Origin: Methanobacterium sp. UBA375
GTDB taxonomy: Archaea > Methanobacteriota > Methanobacteria > Methanobacteriales > Methanobacteriaceae
Assembly: GCA_002495625.1 (NCBI GenBank)
Contig: DAGC01000005.1
Location: 1 to 64,000 of the forward strand
Length of the DNA stretch: 64,000 nt
Reading direction: 5' to 3'
Both the position numbers and the translations under genes were made by a program. The notes beneath the pieces were generated by a model. It was not told the origin of the DNA. It made no database searches and saw only the letters and a program-made list of their open reading frames with translations. This document shows positions 44,470-55,476 of this stretch, in pieces (position 1 is the first letter of the stretch; each line of letters begins with the position of its first letter).

Positions 44470-45393
44470 ATGAATTATAACATTGATACTCTCACCAAAA
44501 TCATTAAATTAGGTAGACCCCATGTTTTAGCGGGTGATTTCCTACTTTTTACCATGGGGGCTTTATTAGCCCTTTTATTCCATGCTGAATTTTTTCTAAG
44601 TAAATTCGTACTGGGATACTCTATTTTATTCACAGCTCACCTGGCGGTCCACTACAGCAACGACTATTTCGATGTGGAAGTAGATAAACATAACCAGTCT
44701 AACCCTATTTCCAGTGGTCGAGGCATCCTGGTTGAAAACCCGCAATTAAGAGAACTTTCCAAGACCATATCCATAATCATAATGGTTTTATCCATCTCCC
44801 TTGCCGCAGTTTTTACGGCCCTATTTGCCTATCCTATATCATTCTTCCTGTTCTTTTTATTTGGAAATCTATTAGCCTGGTTTTACACCGCCCCACCAAT
44901 TAAATTGGTTTACCGGAGAATGGGGGAAATTGCAAACGTGGTTGCGGTGATCATATTTCTGGGAGCAGGGTACTTCACCATGATGGGAACCCTGGATCTT
45001 CTCTTCCTCGTTTTCTCCATTCCAGTCGTATTCTTACAACTGATATTCATCAACAGTTTTGAAATACCGGACATGGAGGGCGATAAGTTAGGGGGTAAAA
45101 TTACCTGGATCGTATCCTGGGGCCGTGAATTCGGTTTCAGATTAATTGCACTATGCGGGGCTCTGGCAACCCTTTCATTTTTACTATTGTCATTCACCAA
45201 TTTATTTCCATCAAACATGGATTTCCGGGTATTGACAGCTATTTCACTAATCATATTAACTTTAGGAATAATAGAAGTAGTGAAAAATCCGTTAGATAAA
45301 GAATCAGCAACTAAATTTTGCACCATCAACGTGTTTGCCCTGTTTTTGATGTCTATTCTAATCGATACCTATTTTCTATATCTAGTAAGGTAA
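44470..45393 (+). CDS. UbiA-family prenyltransferase, copy 2
   Basis: 307 residues, a tandem paralogue of the preceding gene: same length, the same two motifs (SNDYFDVEVD and EIPDMEGDKLGGKIT) and matching segments such as NLLAWFYTAPPIKLVYR. Divergence is spread evenly over the protein, so the duplication is old, and both copies keep their catalytic residues. That suggests two substrates, or a heteromer. AAGGAAT precedes the ATG. Confidence 0.85.
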   Translation: MNYNIDTLTKIIKLGRPHVLAGDFLLFTMGALLALLFHAEFFLSKFVLGYSILFTAHLAVHYSNDYFDVEVDKHNQSNPISSGRGILVENPQLRELSKTISIIIMVLSISLAAVFTALFAYPISFFLFFLFGNLLAWFYTAPPIKLVYRRMGEIANVVAVIIFLGAGYFTMMGTLDLLFLVFSIPVVFLQLIFINSFEIPDMEGDKLGGKITWIVSWGREFGFRLIALCGALATLSFLLLSFTNLFPSNMDFRVLTAISLIILTLGIIEVVKNPLDKESATKFCTINVFALFLMSILIDTYFLYLVR

Positions 45394-45554
45394 GATACCG
45401 AATGAAATTTGATATAATATCATCCGGATATTTTTGTTTAAAGTTTTTATACCTTGGCCAATTAAATTTATAATAATCTTGGATTCTTATATTGAAAATA
45501 AAAAATCACATTCATAATCTTTAAATATATCCTACCCCTAGTTTGGTGTGCCCT

Positions 45555-46931
<1,377 letters not shown>

Positions 46932-46982
46932 CTTTAATTATTTTTTTGAAATCTAAGAACTTAAAAATCCGAGAGCGAGAAG

Positions 46983-48494
46983 ATGAAAATAGGTATCCTC
47001 TACGTGAAAGGTGCGCTGCCCTTATTTGAAGATTTCGGACACTTACCCACCCACACCGTAAATGAAAACGGCCTGGTGAACGGTTTAAAAGCTCATAAAG
47101 TATTGGATGGCCTGATAATACCTGGTGGGAGCATCGTTGAGTCTATAACCATAAGTTCGGACCTTAAAACCGAAATCCAGAAGATAGCAGAGCAGGGATC
47201 CTTTGTACTGGGCATGTGCTCCGGGTTCCAGGTCCTGGCCAACAGCACCAACATCGGGAGAAGATCTCCCTGTCCCATCATCAAGGAGGGGATTGGTCTC
47301 TTAGATGTTAAGTTCAGCCCCCTGATCAGCAACGACCGGGTGGAGGCAGAGATAGTCGATGACTCCTTTCTGACCAAGGGAATGATCGATGAACGTATAA
47401 CCGCTTTCCACTGCCACACATATGGTGATATAAAGGGAGATGCCCCTCCACTATGTTATTCCCTGCTTAAGAGGATGAATTATTCTGATCAAACACAAAA
47501 AGTACTCTCCGGTGTAAGAAACGACGACGGCAACGTGGTGGGTGTCATGCTACACGCTTCCCTGGATGAAAACCCCCAGATAACACAGAACATACTGGAT
47601 TACATGGGTGCTGGTGAAGAAGATGTCCTGGATATCCACAGGCAGAACCAGGAATATGTAAAGAAGATCAGAGGGGAAATCGGTGTTAATACCAATATAT
47701 TCGCTGATTGTAGGGATAAATCACCAGATCCCGGAAAAGAAACCCTAACTGAATACCCACCCATGATAATGGTGGCCAGTACAGGCTCTGATTCAGGGAA
47801 AACCTTCCTAACCACAGGTATAGTGGGAAATCTCCGGAAAAAAGGCTATAAAGTCGCTGTGTTGAAGGTGGGGCCGGATATAAGGGATATAGTACCCTCC
47901 CTGTACCTTAACAAGGAGAAGATGGAGGAATTTTCCTCGATAAAGATCGGCCACTTAGGCTGGATGGACCTGAAATCCGTCTTAGAAGACCTTAAAACCA
48001 GAAACTATGATCTTGTAATTGTCGAAGGAGTTATGAGCATATTCACGGGCCTGCTGAATGAGAAAATACCCTACTCATCCGCTGAGATAGCAAGGGCGGG
48101 TAATATACCTGTTTTACTTGTTTCACCATGTAATAAGGGAGGAATAGAAACAGCGGCTATCGATCTTATCAGCCATGTGAAGATGCTGGATAAACTCGGG
48201 GTTAAAACTAAGGGTGTTATTTTAAACAAGGTTTACGATGACGAAATAGCAGAAAACGCCCGGAAATACATAACTAACAATATCGATGTGGATTACGTGG
48301 AGTTAATCCCCCGGATAAGAATAGAAGCACGGGGCAACATCCCGGAGGTGGAGATGAAGCTGGAGGAGTTCTGTATCCACGCCATGAACACGGTTCTGGA
48401 TAATATGGATGTCCAGAAGATAATGGAGATAGCTGAAAAACCAGTTTTCAATGATTATTTATCCTTTGAGGATATTTTAGATTTATACTCCTAA
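46983..48494 (+). CDS. GATase / CbiA-like ATPase fusion with reversed domain order
   Basis: 503 residues. The N-terminal half (about 1-205) is a class I glutamine amidotransferase with nucleophile elbow LGMCSGFQVLA, FHCHTYGD and a C-terminal VMLHASLDE. The second half (about 255-500) is a P-loop domain like CbiA/BioD: STGSDSGKTFLTTGI, VLKVGPDIRD, VVEGVMSIFTGL. Canonical CbiA, such as cfbB in this window, has the ATPase first. A conserved Methanobacteriales protein often labelled cobyrinic acid a,c-diamide synthase, but the order and the missing substrate-loop pattern make that doubtful. It follows gatA by 51 bp. Confidence 0.78.
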   Translation: MKIGILYVKGALPLFEDFGHLPTHTVNENGLVNGLKAHKVLDGLIIPGGSIVESITISSDLKTEIQKIAEQGSFVLGMCSGFQVLANSTNIGRRSPCPIIKEGIGLLDVKFSPLISNDRVEAEIVDDSFLTKGMIDERITAFHCHTYGDIKGDAPPLCYSLLKRMNYSDQTQKVLSGVRNDDGNVVGVMLHASLDENPQITQNILDYMGAGEEDVLDIHRQNQEYVKKIRGEIGVNTNIFADCRDKSPDPGKETLTEYPPMIMVASTGSDSGKTFLTTGIVGNLRKKGYKVAVLKVGPDIRDIVPSLYLNKEKMEEFSSIKIGHLGWMDLKSVLEDLKTRNYDLVIVEGVMSIFTGLLNEKIPYSSAEIARAGNIPVLLVSPCNKGGIETAAIDLISHVKMLDKLGVKTKGVILNKVYDDEIAENARKYITNNIDVDYVELIPRIRIEARGNIPEVEMKLEEFCIHAMNTVLDNMDVQKIMEIAEKPVFNDYLSFEDILDLYS

Positions 48495-48549
48495 ATAAGA
48501 ACTAAAAATAAGAATCTTTGATCTGTAATCCTAAAATTAGAATTAAATT

Positions 48550-49218
48550 TTAACCCTGTTTAACAGCGTCCAGTTCCTTCAAGGAGTTTTTAAACTCGAG
48601 TTCTGTTATTTCATCCCGGTCCTGCATGGATTTTAATTCAACAGCAACGTTCTGCAAGGTGATCTTCTTTGCTTTTCCCCGGATATTGGCGTAGGCTATG
48701 CGTATCACCGCGTTTTTATCGGCTAGATCTTCCAGGCTGGATGGTCGACGTCTGGTTGTTTCATCTGTTAGTTGTGCGCTGATAACTGCCAGGTTAGCGT
48801 ATTTTGCATGGGGATTTAGTGGACTCACCGCCTTAACCGTGACTGAGGATACGTTATCGTTAACTGCGTCACGGAAGGTGTTGAAGTTCACCGAGTAACT
48901 GTCCTGCACATTTAGGGGGTCGTTGTTTATCACATGATTCAAGGTATCGATGAAAGTATAAATCCTTCCCCCTTTTTCTCCGTATATATTACCTGTTTCT
49001 GGGTAATAAGAGGTTACCAGGCTGCAAATCCATTTCCTCTGGTCGTCGTTGTCAGTTAGGATCACGTAGAATTGGTACGATTCTGATCTTTCAATGGAAG
49101 TTTTCTTGATTTCTCCAATATATATTTCCCCGGAAATTTCTTCACCAGGAATCAGCTCATTTAAAAACTTGGTTTCGTAATCATCACTTTTTCGGCCAAT
49201 TATACCTATATCCAACAT
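48550..49218 (-). CDS. conserved protein of unknown function
   Basis: A 222-residue soluble, mixed alpha/beta protein I do not recognise. The first half is beta-rich and polar (GEEISGEIYIGEIKKTSI, then YQFYVILTDNDDQRKWICSLV), as in an OB- or SH3-like fold; the second half has a charged helix at about 160-215 ending EFKNSLKELDAV. One cysteine, no signal peptide, no membrane segment. Convergent with the gatA-CbiA-like pair. Long, with codon use like neighbours, so it is a real gene. Confidence 0.7.
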   Translation of the reverse strand: MLDIGIIGRKSDDYETKFLNELIPGEEISGEIYIGEIKKTSIERSESYQFYVILTDNDDQRKWICSLVTSYYPETGNIYGEKGGRIYTFIDTLNHVINNDPLNVQDSYSVNFNTFRDAVNDNVSSVTVKAVSPLNPHAKYANLAVISAQLTDETTRRRPSSLEDLADKNAVIRIAYANIRGKAKKITLQNVAVELKSMQDRDEITELEFKNSLKELDAVKQG

Positions 49219-49335
49219 ATTACCAACTCACCTATGGTATTATATGTTTTCGGAAGTTTTTATTATTTTCTACCAGTTCAAAAAATTAACACATAAAAAA
49301 AAGTAGGGGTTAGTATTAAATTAAAAGAAAAAGAA

Positions 49336-50016
49336 TTATTTAGAATTAATGAATTCTTTATAGGCTTCCACCACTTCTGCACCGCTTAAAAATACCAGAC
49401 CATGCTTTTCTGCGTATTTTTCAACTTTATCGGTGGTCATGGAGCCCCTGGTTTCATCGTCCATCATTTCACAGCAGACGGCTACCGGGGTGGTGCCGGC
49501 CATTTCAGCAAGGGCTATGCTCAATTCGGTGTGGCCTCTCCTTTTAAGGACATGGCCTTCGGCAGCCCTCAGTAGTGTAACATGTCCAGGGGAACGGAAA
49601 TACTTCCCTAAATCTGCATAATCCCCATTTTTACAGAGTAAAGCCAGTTCTTTTATGGTGCAGGCCCGGTCACTATCGGTTATCCCGGTGAATGTTTTCC
49701 TATGGTTTATGGTTATGGAAAAAGCTGATTTTTCATCGTAGGGTATATCAGTCGGTGATAATTCTGCCAGGACTGGAAATTTTTGGCTTGCTTCCCCCAT
49801 TATATCGGTCATGAAAGGTATGCCCAGTTTATTGGAAACTTCCGCAGATAAAGGTACGCATACCAGACCTCCGGCATCATTCCTGATGGTAGTCATATGT
49901 TCGGGTGTCATGTGCTCGGCAGCTATTATCATGTCTGTTTCCCTTTCCCGGTTATCATCGTCGAATATTAGGACTATTTCCCCGTTTTTAAATGCTTCGA
50001 TTGCCTTGTCTATCAT
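49336..50016 (-). CDS. ribB: 3,4-dihydroxy-2-butanone-4-phosphate synthase
   Basis: Makes the four-carbon precursor of riboflavin (and of F420/FO precursors) from ribulose 5-phosphate, releasing formate. Active-site loop FDDDNRERETDMIIAAE, RRGHTELSIALAEMAG and HVLKRRG motifs are intact. At 226 residues it is the monofunctional archaeal form. Ribulose-5-phosphate would come from the Fae-Hps pathway in this window. ribK lies 110 bp away upstream on the same strand. Confidence 0.95.
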   Translation of the reverse strand: MIDKAIEAFKNGEIVLIFDDDNRERETDMIIAAEHMTPEHMTTIRNDAGGLVCVPLSAEVSNKLGIPFMTDIMGEASQKFPVLAELSPTDIPYDEKSAFSITINHRKTFTGITDSDRACTIKELALLCKNGDYADLGKYFRSPGHVTLLRAAEGHVLKRRGHTELSIALAEMAGTTPVAVCCEMMDDETRGSMTTDKVEKYAEKHGLVFLSGAEVVEAYKEFINSK

Positions 50017-50125
50017 TCTATCACTTACGTGTCTGAAATTAAAGATTCTCCTGTTTATCTTAATAAGATCGATAAAAGAAATTTTGATTGTAAGGAATAT
50101 TACACTATCTCATAATAAAAGTACT

Positions 50126-50521
50126 TTATCCTTCACCCTTGATTACCTTGATATCCAGTTCAACCAGTTCACCGTCTTCAAGGTTTAACTGTTCTCTGAG
50201 ATTTGTACTGGCTATAAATTCCAGTATATCCTGTGGGTGTTGAGTTTTAACTGGAAACACTATAGCTCCATTTACCTGATCATTTAAACTGGCCTTTATA
50301 TATTTCACATCACCGAAATCTTCATTACCCTTTATGGTTCCTATTTCCTCTTTGGGAATCCTGGCTATCCGTTCCAGGTTTCCCTCCTGGATCTGGATGT
50401 TCAAAGTCCCAGGGAAGGGTTTAAAACCCAGTTTTTCCTCGAACTGTTCACTGTAAAATTTTTGGGATATGAAATAGCCGCCCTTTCTGGTTCCAGAAAT
50501 TACAAATCCTAATATCTTCAT
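50126..50521 (-). CDS. ribK: CTP-dependent riboflavin kinase
   Basis: Archaeal RibK (DUF120): phosphorylates riboflavin to FMN using CTP. Family pattern FVISGTRKGGYFISQKFY, then GFKPFPGTLNIQI, and the C-terminal LREQLNLEDGELVELDI. I chose the ATG at 50521, one base after the nfi stop; an ATG at 50539 inside nfi would add six residues and fits MJ-type starts almost as well. It ends the sepS-nfi-ribK chain and neighbours ribB, so riboflavin genes cluster here. Confidence 0.9.
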   Translation of the reverse strand: MKILGFVISGTRKGGYFISQKFYSEQFEEKLGFKPFPGTLNIQIQEGNLERIARIPKEEIGTIKGNEDFGDVKYIKASLNDQVNGAIVFPVKTQHPQDILEFIASTNLREQLNLEDGELVELDIKVIKGEG

Positions 50522-50522
50522 A

Positions 50523-51212
50523 TCAAACACTTTTACCATTTATTATATCTTTAAATACCTTTGTTGCCAGTATATGAGCTTGCCGTATTGGTTCGGGTGT
50601 TTTATAGATACTTGCCGCTTTTACAAGTTTTAAGGCTGTCTTTAGGGTGATTTTGTGTCCAATACTCACATAATATCTGTTCATGTATGCGCCGGTTATT
50701 TCTTTCTCCCGGACAACCATTTGAACTGGGGACTTACTCATATTAAATGATGATGTATCCCTTTTTATATAGTTACCGGCAATTAACCTTTTAGCCAGGC
50801 CTATGGTGGGCCTATCCATCAACAAACCCACATGTGAAGCCAGCCCAAATCCTCTAGGATGCAGTATGCCGTGACCATTAACCATGATGACATCAAAGCC
50901 GGTTTTCAACTCTTTCAACACTTTAACCATAACTTCAGCTTCTCTAAATCCTAAAAATCCAGGGATATAGGGGAAAGAAAGAACGACTTCCCTGGTCACT
51001 TTTTCAACGATATTTAAAGATTTAAGATCCACTATAACTGCAGCGGCCACTGCCCTATCATCTTTGGAGAAAGATACGTCCACACCCGCTATGTTATCAG
51101 GATTTCCAGTTACATCTTCCCGGATCACCTGTTTAGCCAGTTCAATTTGTATATTGGCTAGATTCATGTTTAAATTGTAAGGGTAATGGAACTCAATCAT
51201 CTTTAACTTCAC
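50523..51212 (-). CDS. nfi: endonuclease V
   Basis: Nicks DNA or RNA near deoxyinosine (deaminated adenine). NIAGVDVSFSKDDR holds the first catalytic aspartate, SFPYIPGFLGFREAEVM the second conserved block with the glutamate, and VNGHGILHPRGFGLASHVG the third with further metal ligands. The gene overlaps the sepS end by 20 bases (starting at 51212; an ATG at 51200 is an alternative). 229 residues, normal for archaea. Confidence 0.92.
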   Translation of the reverse strand: MKLKMIEFHYPYNLNMNLANIQIELAKQVIREDVTGNPDNIAGVDVSFSKDDRAVAAAVIVDLKSLNIVEKVTREVVLSFPYIPGFLGFREAEVMVKVLKELKTGFDVIMVNGHGILHPRGFGLASHVGLLMDRPTIGLAKRLIAGNYIKRDTSSFNMSKSPVQMVVREKEITGAYMNRYYVSIGHKITLKTALKLVKAASIYKTPEPIRQAHILATKVFKDIINGKSV

Positions 51213-52863
51213 AGGTTATGGTGGAAAATATGGGACCCCTCACATCGATAACCTTATTTTCGCTGGTTATATAGTTTAAAGCGATTTTATTTAGGATTAA
51301 ATTTACATCGGAGATGTACCTGGCAATGGTAGTCCTGAATTTAAGGTTTTCTTCACCACTTACCACCATCTCCTCTATTTTATAGGCGGCCTGGGCAGCT
51401 ACACCCTCCATGTAACTGATATTGGTTGGAGTGGCATTCTCCAGGTCAGACAGTCCAGTGTCCGTTTCTAAGACTTCTGGTGCTAAATTTTCTCCTGGTG
51501 GAACCCCTACAATATTTCCCTGATTGATGTATATCTGGTTCCATGCGGCTGGTCCGAGGAGTTTAGTGCCTTCCTCTGGTTCAATAACCCTTACTTCTAT
51601 GTTTTTCCCCAGAAATTCCCCCTTATAAATCAGGAATTGACAGGGGGAAGGCGTATCACCATATTCCTTGCAGACAGTTATGATATTCTCCATCAAAGCC
51701 CGGCCCTCATCGGTGGCGGGGTACTCGTTTATTTTAAGCATCGCCGCTATTTCCCGGTCAGATAAGCTCCATTTACCGTAGCTCTGCCGGTATACCATGG
51801 CCCGGATATCCTCCTCCTGGTTGAGTATCATGGCTATCCTTTCTGCCCCAACGCCGAGGTTCATCACTTCCTTATCGATCCCGTATTTGGCAAGTGCTAT
51901 GGGGGAGTACAAACCGAAGGTGGCCACCTCCACCCATTCTTTAAGTTTAGGGTGGTAGCCGTAGACTTCTGTCTGGGTGGTGGGGATGTAATATTTAGAT
52001 TTCTTCTCATCCGGGATGAACTTAAATTTTTCAAATCCAAAGTGCTGCAGGAGGCTTTCAGATACAGCCATACCCACATCCAGTGAGATCTCATCATCCA
52101 TCCAGACACAGGATGCTGAATGGTAAGTCATAAGATGGCTAGCGTCTTCTTTCTGTTCTCTCCGGAAGCAGCGGTCAATGGAAAATAGTTTAACCGGTAG
52201 GGGTCTTTTTTCGTGTATAGCTTTAAGGGTCAGGAACCATCCACTGGTCATATGGGATCTGAGGGTGGAGCGGCTGGCCAGTGGTTTAAGGTCGCGTAAC
52301 TCTGGGAAAACCCTTTCCAGAACACGTAAAGCTGATCCATCATCCACATCCAATGCCGAAGCTAATTCCAGCACCAGGTCATCACCGCTGGTATCACCCT
52401 TCTTGTAACTGCGGAAAACATCCTTCAAATCCTGTATTTTCTCATCATCTAAAGCCACGCCCAGGTTCTCGATTTTCTCGATTTTCTCCAGGCCCAAACC
52501 AATATCTGGCCTGGGAAGCCCGGCCAGATAAAAACAGCGGTCCAGAACAGCGGGAGCTTCCGGTCCGAACTGTTTATAAACCTGGTCTTCATCTATAAAC
52601 ACTGGATTTATCACTTCGTCAAATCCCAGCCTCAGATAGGCCTGTCTCAGCTCCCAGATGGTGTCATAGAGCATATGAGATTTACCGGTCTTTAAATAAA
52701 GCCGGGGGTATTCTTCATCATGATGCGGCTTCTTAAGGGTTCTGGCAGTTTCAACCCATGCCTTTTCAAAATCTTTCTTCGCCAGTCGTATTATTTCCTT
52801 TTTATCCAGAATAACGCCCCACAATGCAAGTGTTGTGTATGGTAAAAATTTGTTAAAGTCCAT
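51193..52863 (-). CDS. sepS: O-phosphoseryl-tRNA(Cys) synthetase
   Basis: Class II synthetase that puts O-phosphoserine on tRNA-Cys for tRNA-dependent cysteine synthesis in methanogens lacking a normal CysRS. Motif 1 region FDEVINPVF, motif 2 RCFRREQKEDASHLMTYHSAS, and motif 3 GVGAERIAMIL are clear. It is related to the PheRS alpha subunit and may be misnamed as such. At 556 residues from this ATG it is about 18 longer than usual; the conserved part begins at DKKEIIRLAKKDFEKAW, so a TTG or other start nearer that point is possible. The partner SepCysS is not in the window. Confidence 0.9.
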   Translation of the reverse strand: MDFNKFLPYTTLALWGVILDKKEIIRLAKKDFEKAWVETARTLKKPHHDEEYPRLYLKTGKSHMLYDTIWELRQAYLRLGFDEVINPVFIDEDQVYKQFGPEAPAVLDRCFYLAGLPRPDIGLGLEKIEKIENLGVALDDEKIQDLKDVFRSYKKGDTSGDDLVLELASALDVDDGSALRVLERVFPELRDLKPLASRSTLRSHMTSGWFLTLKAIHEKRPLPVKLFSIDRCFRREQKEDASHLMTYHSASCVWMDDEISLDVGMAVSESLLQHFGFEKFKFIPDEKKSKYYIPTTQTEVYGYHPKLKEWVEVATFGLYSPIALAKYGIDKEVMNLGVGAERIAMILNQEEDIRAMVYRQSYGKWSLSDREIAAMLKINEYPATDEGRALMENIITVCKEYGDTPSPCQFLIYKGEFLGKNIEVRVIEPEEGTKLLGPAAWNQIYINQGNIVGVPPGENLAPEVLETDTGLSDLENATPTNISYMEGVAAQAAYKIEEMVVSGEENLKFRTTIARYISDVNLILNKIALNYITSENKVIDVRGPIFSTITCEVKDD

Positions 52864-52995
52864 TAAACGGGTCTTTTAATATATTTTACCCCTGATTTTA
52901 TTTATAAATTATTATAATTTAAATCAGGTGGATTAATAGGATTATACTTAATTTCATCGTAAAATTAATATCCCTAAATTTATTAAACTGTTAAC

Positions 52996-54657
52996 ATGGA
53001 AAGAGAGATTCACCACACAGACGTCCTGGTAATAGGATCCGGTGGAGCAGGATGTAGAGCAGCTATAGAAGCAAGCAAACAAGGTTTAGATGTTACTATA
53101 ATTTCTAAGGGATTGTCATTCAAATCCGGATGCACTACCCTGGCTGAAGGCGGGTACAACGCAGCCTTCGGATACGTCGATGAAGAAGACAGCACTGAAG
53201 TTCATTTTAAAGACACCCTCAAGGGAGGGGCTTATTTAAACGATACAAAACTGGTAAAGATCCTGGTGGAAGAAGCTCCCGAAAGACTGGAAGAACTGGA
53301 AAGTTATGGAGCCATGTTCGACCGCCAGGAATCTGGCAAACTTAACCAGAGACCATTTGGTGGCCAGACTTTCAGAAGAACCTGCTTCCAAGGAGACCGG
53401 ACCGGCCATGAAATGATGACCGCCCTTAAAGAGGAAGTGATAAGGAGGGGAATAAAAACCATCGAGGAAGTGATAATCACCAAGCTCTTAACCGATGACG
53501 AAGACGGAAGCATCCTGGGGGCCTGTGGACTTTCACTTAAAACTTCAGACTTCCTCATCTTCCAGGCCAGATCAACTATCCTGGCAACTGGAGGGGCCGG
53601 CTGGATGTACCCCGTAACCTCCAACGCCATGCAAAAAACAGGGGACGGATATGCACTGGCCTATCAGGTAGGGGCTGATCTCCTGGACATGGAGCAAGTG
53701 CAATTCCACCCCACAGGAATGTTATACCCCGAATCAAGGAGAGGAGTGCTCATAACCGAAGCAGTAAGGGGCGAAGGAGGACGACTCTTCAATTCCAAAG
53801 GCGAGCGGTTCATGAAGAAATACGACCCCCGTGGCGAGTTAGCCACCAGGGACGTGGTGGCCCGGGCCATCTACAGGGAAATAATCGAAGGCCGAGGCAC
53901 CAAAAGGGGAGGCGTATACCTGGACGTAACCCACCTGCCCCGGGAAGTCATAGAGGAGAAACTGGAAACCATGCTCCAGCAATTCCTGGACATAGGAATA
54001 GACATCCGTGAAGAGCCCATGGAAGTCGCACCCACAGCCCACCACTTCATGGGTGGGGCCAGGATAAATGAACACGGTGAAACCACCGTGAAGAATTTAT
54101 TCGCCGCGGGAGAAGTTGCCGGTGGAGTGCACGGCGCTAACAGGCTGGGAGGAAATGCCCTGGCCGATACCCAGGTCTTCGGAAGGAGAGCAGGGGAAGC
54201 AGCCGCCAAGAATGCCCTATTAAAAAAGGATGAAGAATATGAAGATATGATAATGGAGCAGGCCTCAGCTGAACAGGAAAGAATCCAGTCACTCTTTAAA
54301 GACGGTGAATACTACCCCTTCGAGATACGGAAAGAGTTACAAGAAATCATGTGGAAAAACGTGGCCATCATCCGTGACCAGGAAGGATTAAAAACCGCCA
54401 TAGCCAGAATTAAAGAGCTTAAGAAAATGCTGGAAAATGTCAAAGTCCCTAATGTCGATGTATATAATAAGGATCTCCAAGACGCCCTGGAAGCTGAAAA
54501 GCTTTTGGAAGTGGCTCTTTTAACCGCTGAATCTGCACTGATCCGGGAAGAAAGCAGGGGAGCCCATTTCCGAGGGGATTACCCTGAGACCCGGGATGAA
54601 TGGAAGAAAAGCATTGTTTTAAACCGGGATAGGGGGATCAGTTATATCGAAAGATAG
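52996..54657 (+). CDS. tfrA: thiol:fumarate reductase subunit A (CoM/CoB)
   Basis: Flavoprotein subunit of the methanogen fumarate reductase, which reduces fumarate with CoM-SH and CoB-SH to give succinate and heterodisulfide. FAD site VLVIGSGGAGCRAAIEASK at residues 10-28; substrate region HPTGMLYP and RGEGGRLFNSKGERFM; C-terminal TAHHFMGGARIN and GGVHGANRLGGNALAD as in SdhA/FrdA. At 553 residues it matches the known TfrA size. No ribosome-binding site is seen, so it may be leaderless. The iron-sulfur subunit gene tfrB is not adjacent, as in related species. Confidence 0.93.
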   Translation: MEREIHHTDVLVIGSGGAGCRAAIEASKQGLDVTIISKGLSFKSGCTTLAEGGYNAAFGYVDEEDSTEVHFKDTLKGGAYLNDTKLVKILVEEAPERLEELESYGAMFDRQESGKLNQRPFGGQTFRRTCFQGDRTGHEMMTALKEEVIRRGIKTIEEVIITKLLTDDEDGSILGACGLSLKTSDFLIFQARSTILATGGAGWMYPVTSNAMQKTGDGYALAYQVGADLLDMEQVQFHPTGMLYPESRRGVLITEAVRGEGGRLFNSKGERFMKKYDPRGELATRDVVARAIYREIIEGRGTKRGGVYLDVTHLPREVIEEKLETMLQQFLDIGIDIREEPMEVAPTAHHFMGGARINEHGETTVKNLFAAGEVAGGVHGANRLGGNALADTQVFGRRAGEAAAKNALLKKDEEYEDMIMEQASAEQERIQSLFKDGEYYPFEIRKELQEIMWKNVAIIRDQEGLKTAIARIKELKKMLENVKVPNVDVYNKDLQDALEAEKLLEVALLTAESALIREESRGAHFRGDYPETRDEWKKSIVLNRDRGISYIER

Positions 54658-54730
54658 ACACATTTTAAACTATCGTTATTAAGGTAAACTAATTGTTTAA
54701 AGGTAAACTAATAATATTAAGGTGTAAATT

Positions 54731-55345
54731 TTGTCTCATAATGGATCTAAACCAGATATCGAAGATTTAAAGGAAAAAGGGGATGTAGAAGGCTTGATAA
54801 AAGCCCTGCAATATAAAAAGGAATCCACTGAATACGAAGACTACGAGGTCCGCAGTGACGCAGCAGAAGCACTGGGAGATTTTGAGGAAGAAAAAGTAAT
54901 TAAAGCTTTAATCCGTGCATTTAAAGATGTAGAAGATGTTAGATTTTATGTGGCCCGGGATTTGGGGAAATTTGGTAAGACGGCCGTGCCATTTTTAATA
55001 GAAACCCTCCAAGACCCGGATGAGAACATGCGAAGGGATGCTGCGTGGATGTTAGGAAACATAGGTGATGAGAGAGCGATTCCTCCATTAACTGAAGCAT
55101 TAAAAGACAAGGATGAAGAAGTCAGGTTCCATGTGGCGAGAAATTTAGGGAAATTTGAGGAACCTGCCGTACCATTCCTGTTAGATGCCCTGGAAGATCC
55201 AGACGAACATGTCCGCAGATACGCAGCGTGGATATTGGGAGTTATTGGAGATGAACGGGCTGTTCCAGCGTTGGAAAATGCTTTAAATGATCCCAGTGAC
55301 TATGTCCGCAAAGGGGTAGAGCAGGCTTTGAAGAGGTTTGGTTAA
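54731..55345 (+). CDS. HEAT-repeat (PBS-lyase-type) protein
   Basis: 204 residues made of about five HEAT repeats of roughly 31 residues, of the form D.DE.VR..AA..LG..GDERA...L...L, with exact echoes such as VARDLGKFGKTAVPFL and VARNLGKFEEPAVPFL. This gives a curved helical scaffold for binding a protein. Start is TTG with AAGGTG seven bases upstream; no ATG fits. Such proteins often act beside corrinoid or phycobilin lyases; here the target is unknown. The internal repeats are recently duplicated. Confidence 0.85.
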   Translation: MSHNGSKPDIEDLKEKGDVEGLIKALQYKKESTEYEDYEVRSDAAEALGDFEEEKVIKALIRAFKDVEDVRFYVARDLGKFGKTAVPFLIETLQDPDENMRRDAAWMLGNIGDERAIPPLTEALKDKDEEVRFHVARNLGKFEEPAVPFLLDALEDPDEHVRRYAAWILGVIGDERAVPALENALNDPSDYVRKGVEQALKRFG

Positions 55346-55476
55346 ATTTAATTCAGGTTTAAAACCATAATAAACAGCTTTAAGATGAAATTTTTGTGTT
55401 CTTAGCTTGTTTTAATATTTTATTCTAAGATGCAATTTTAAAAATATGCCGTTTTATTAAGGATCAGGGTGTTAAT

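Noticed and set aside
51193..52863. sepS as phenylalanyl-tRNA synthetase alpha subunit
   Set aside because: Length and motif details (RREQKEDASHLMTYHSAS) fit O-phosphoseryl-tRNA synthetase, and no pheT is adjacent.
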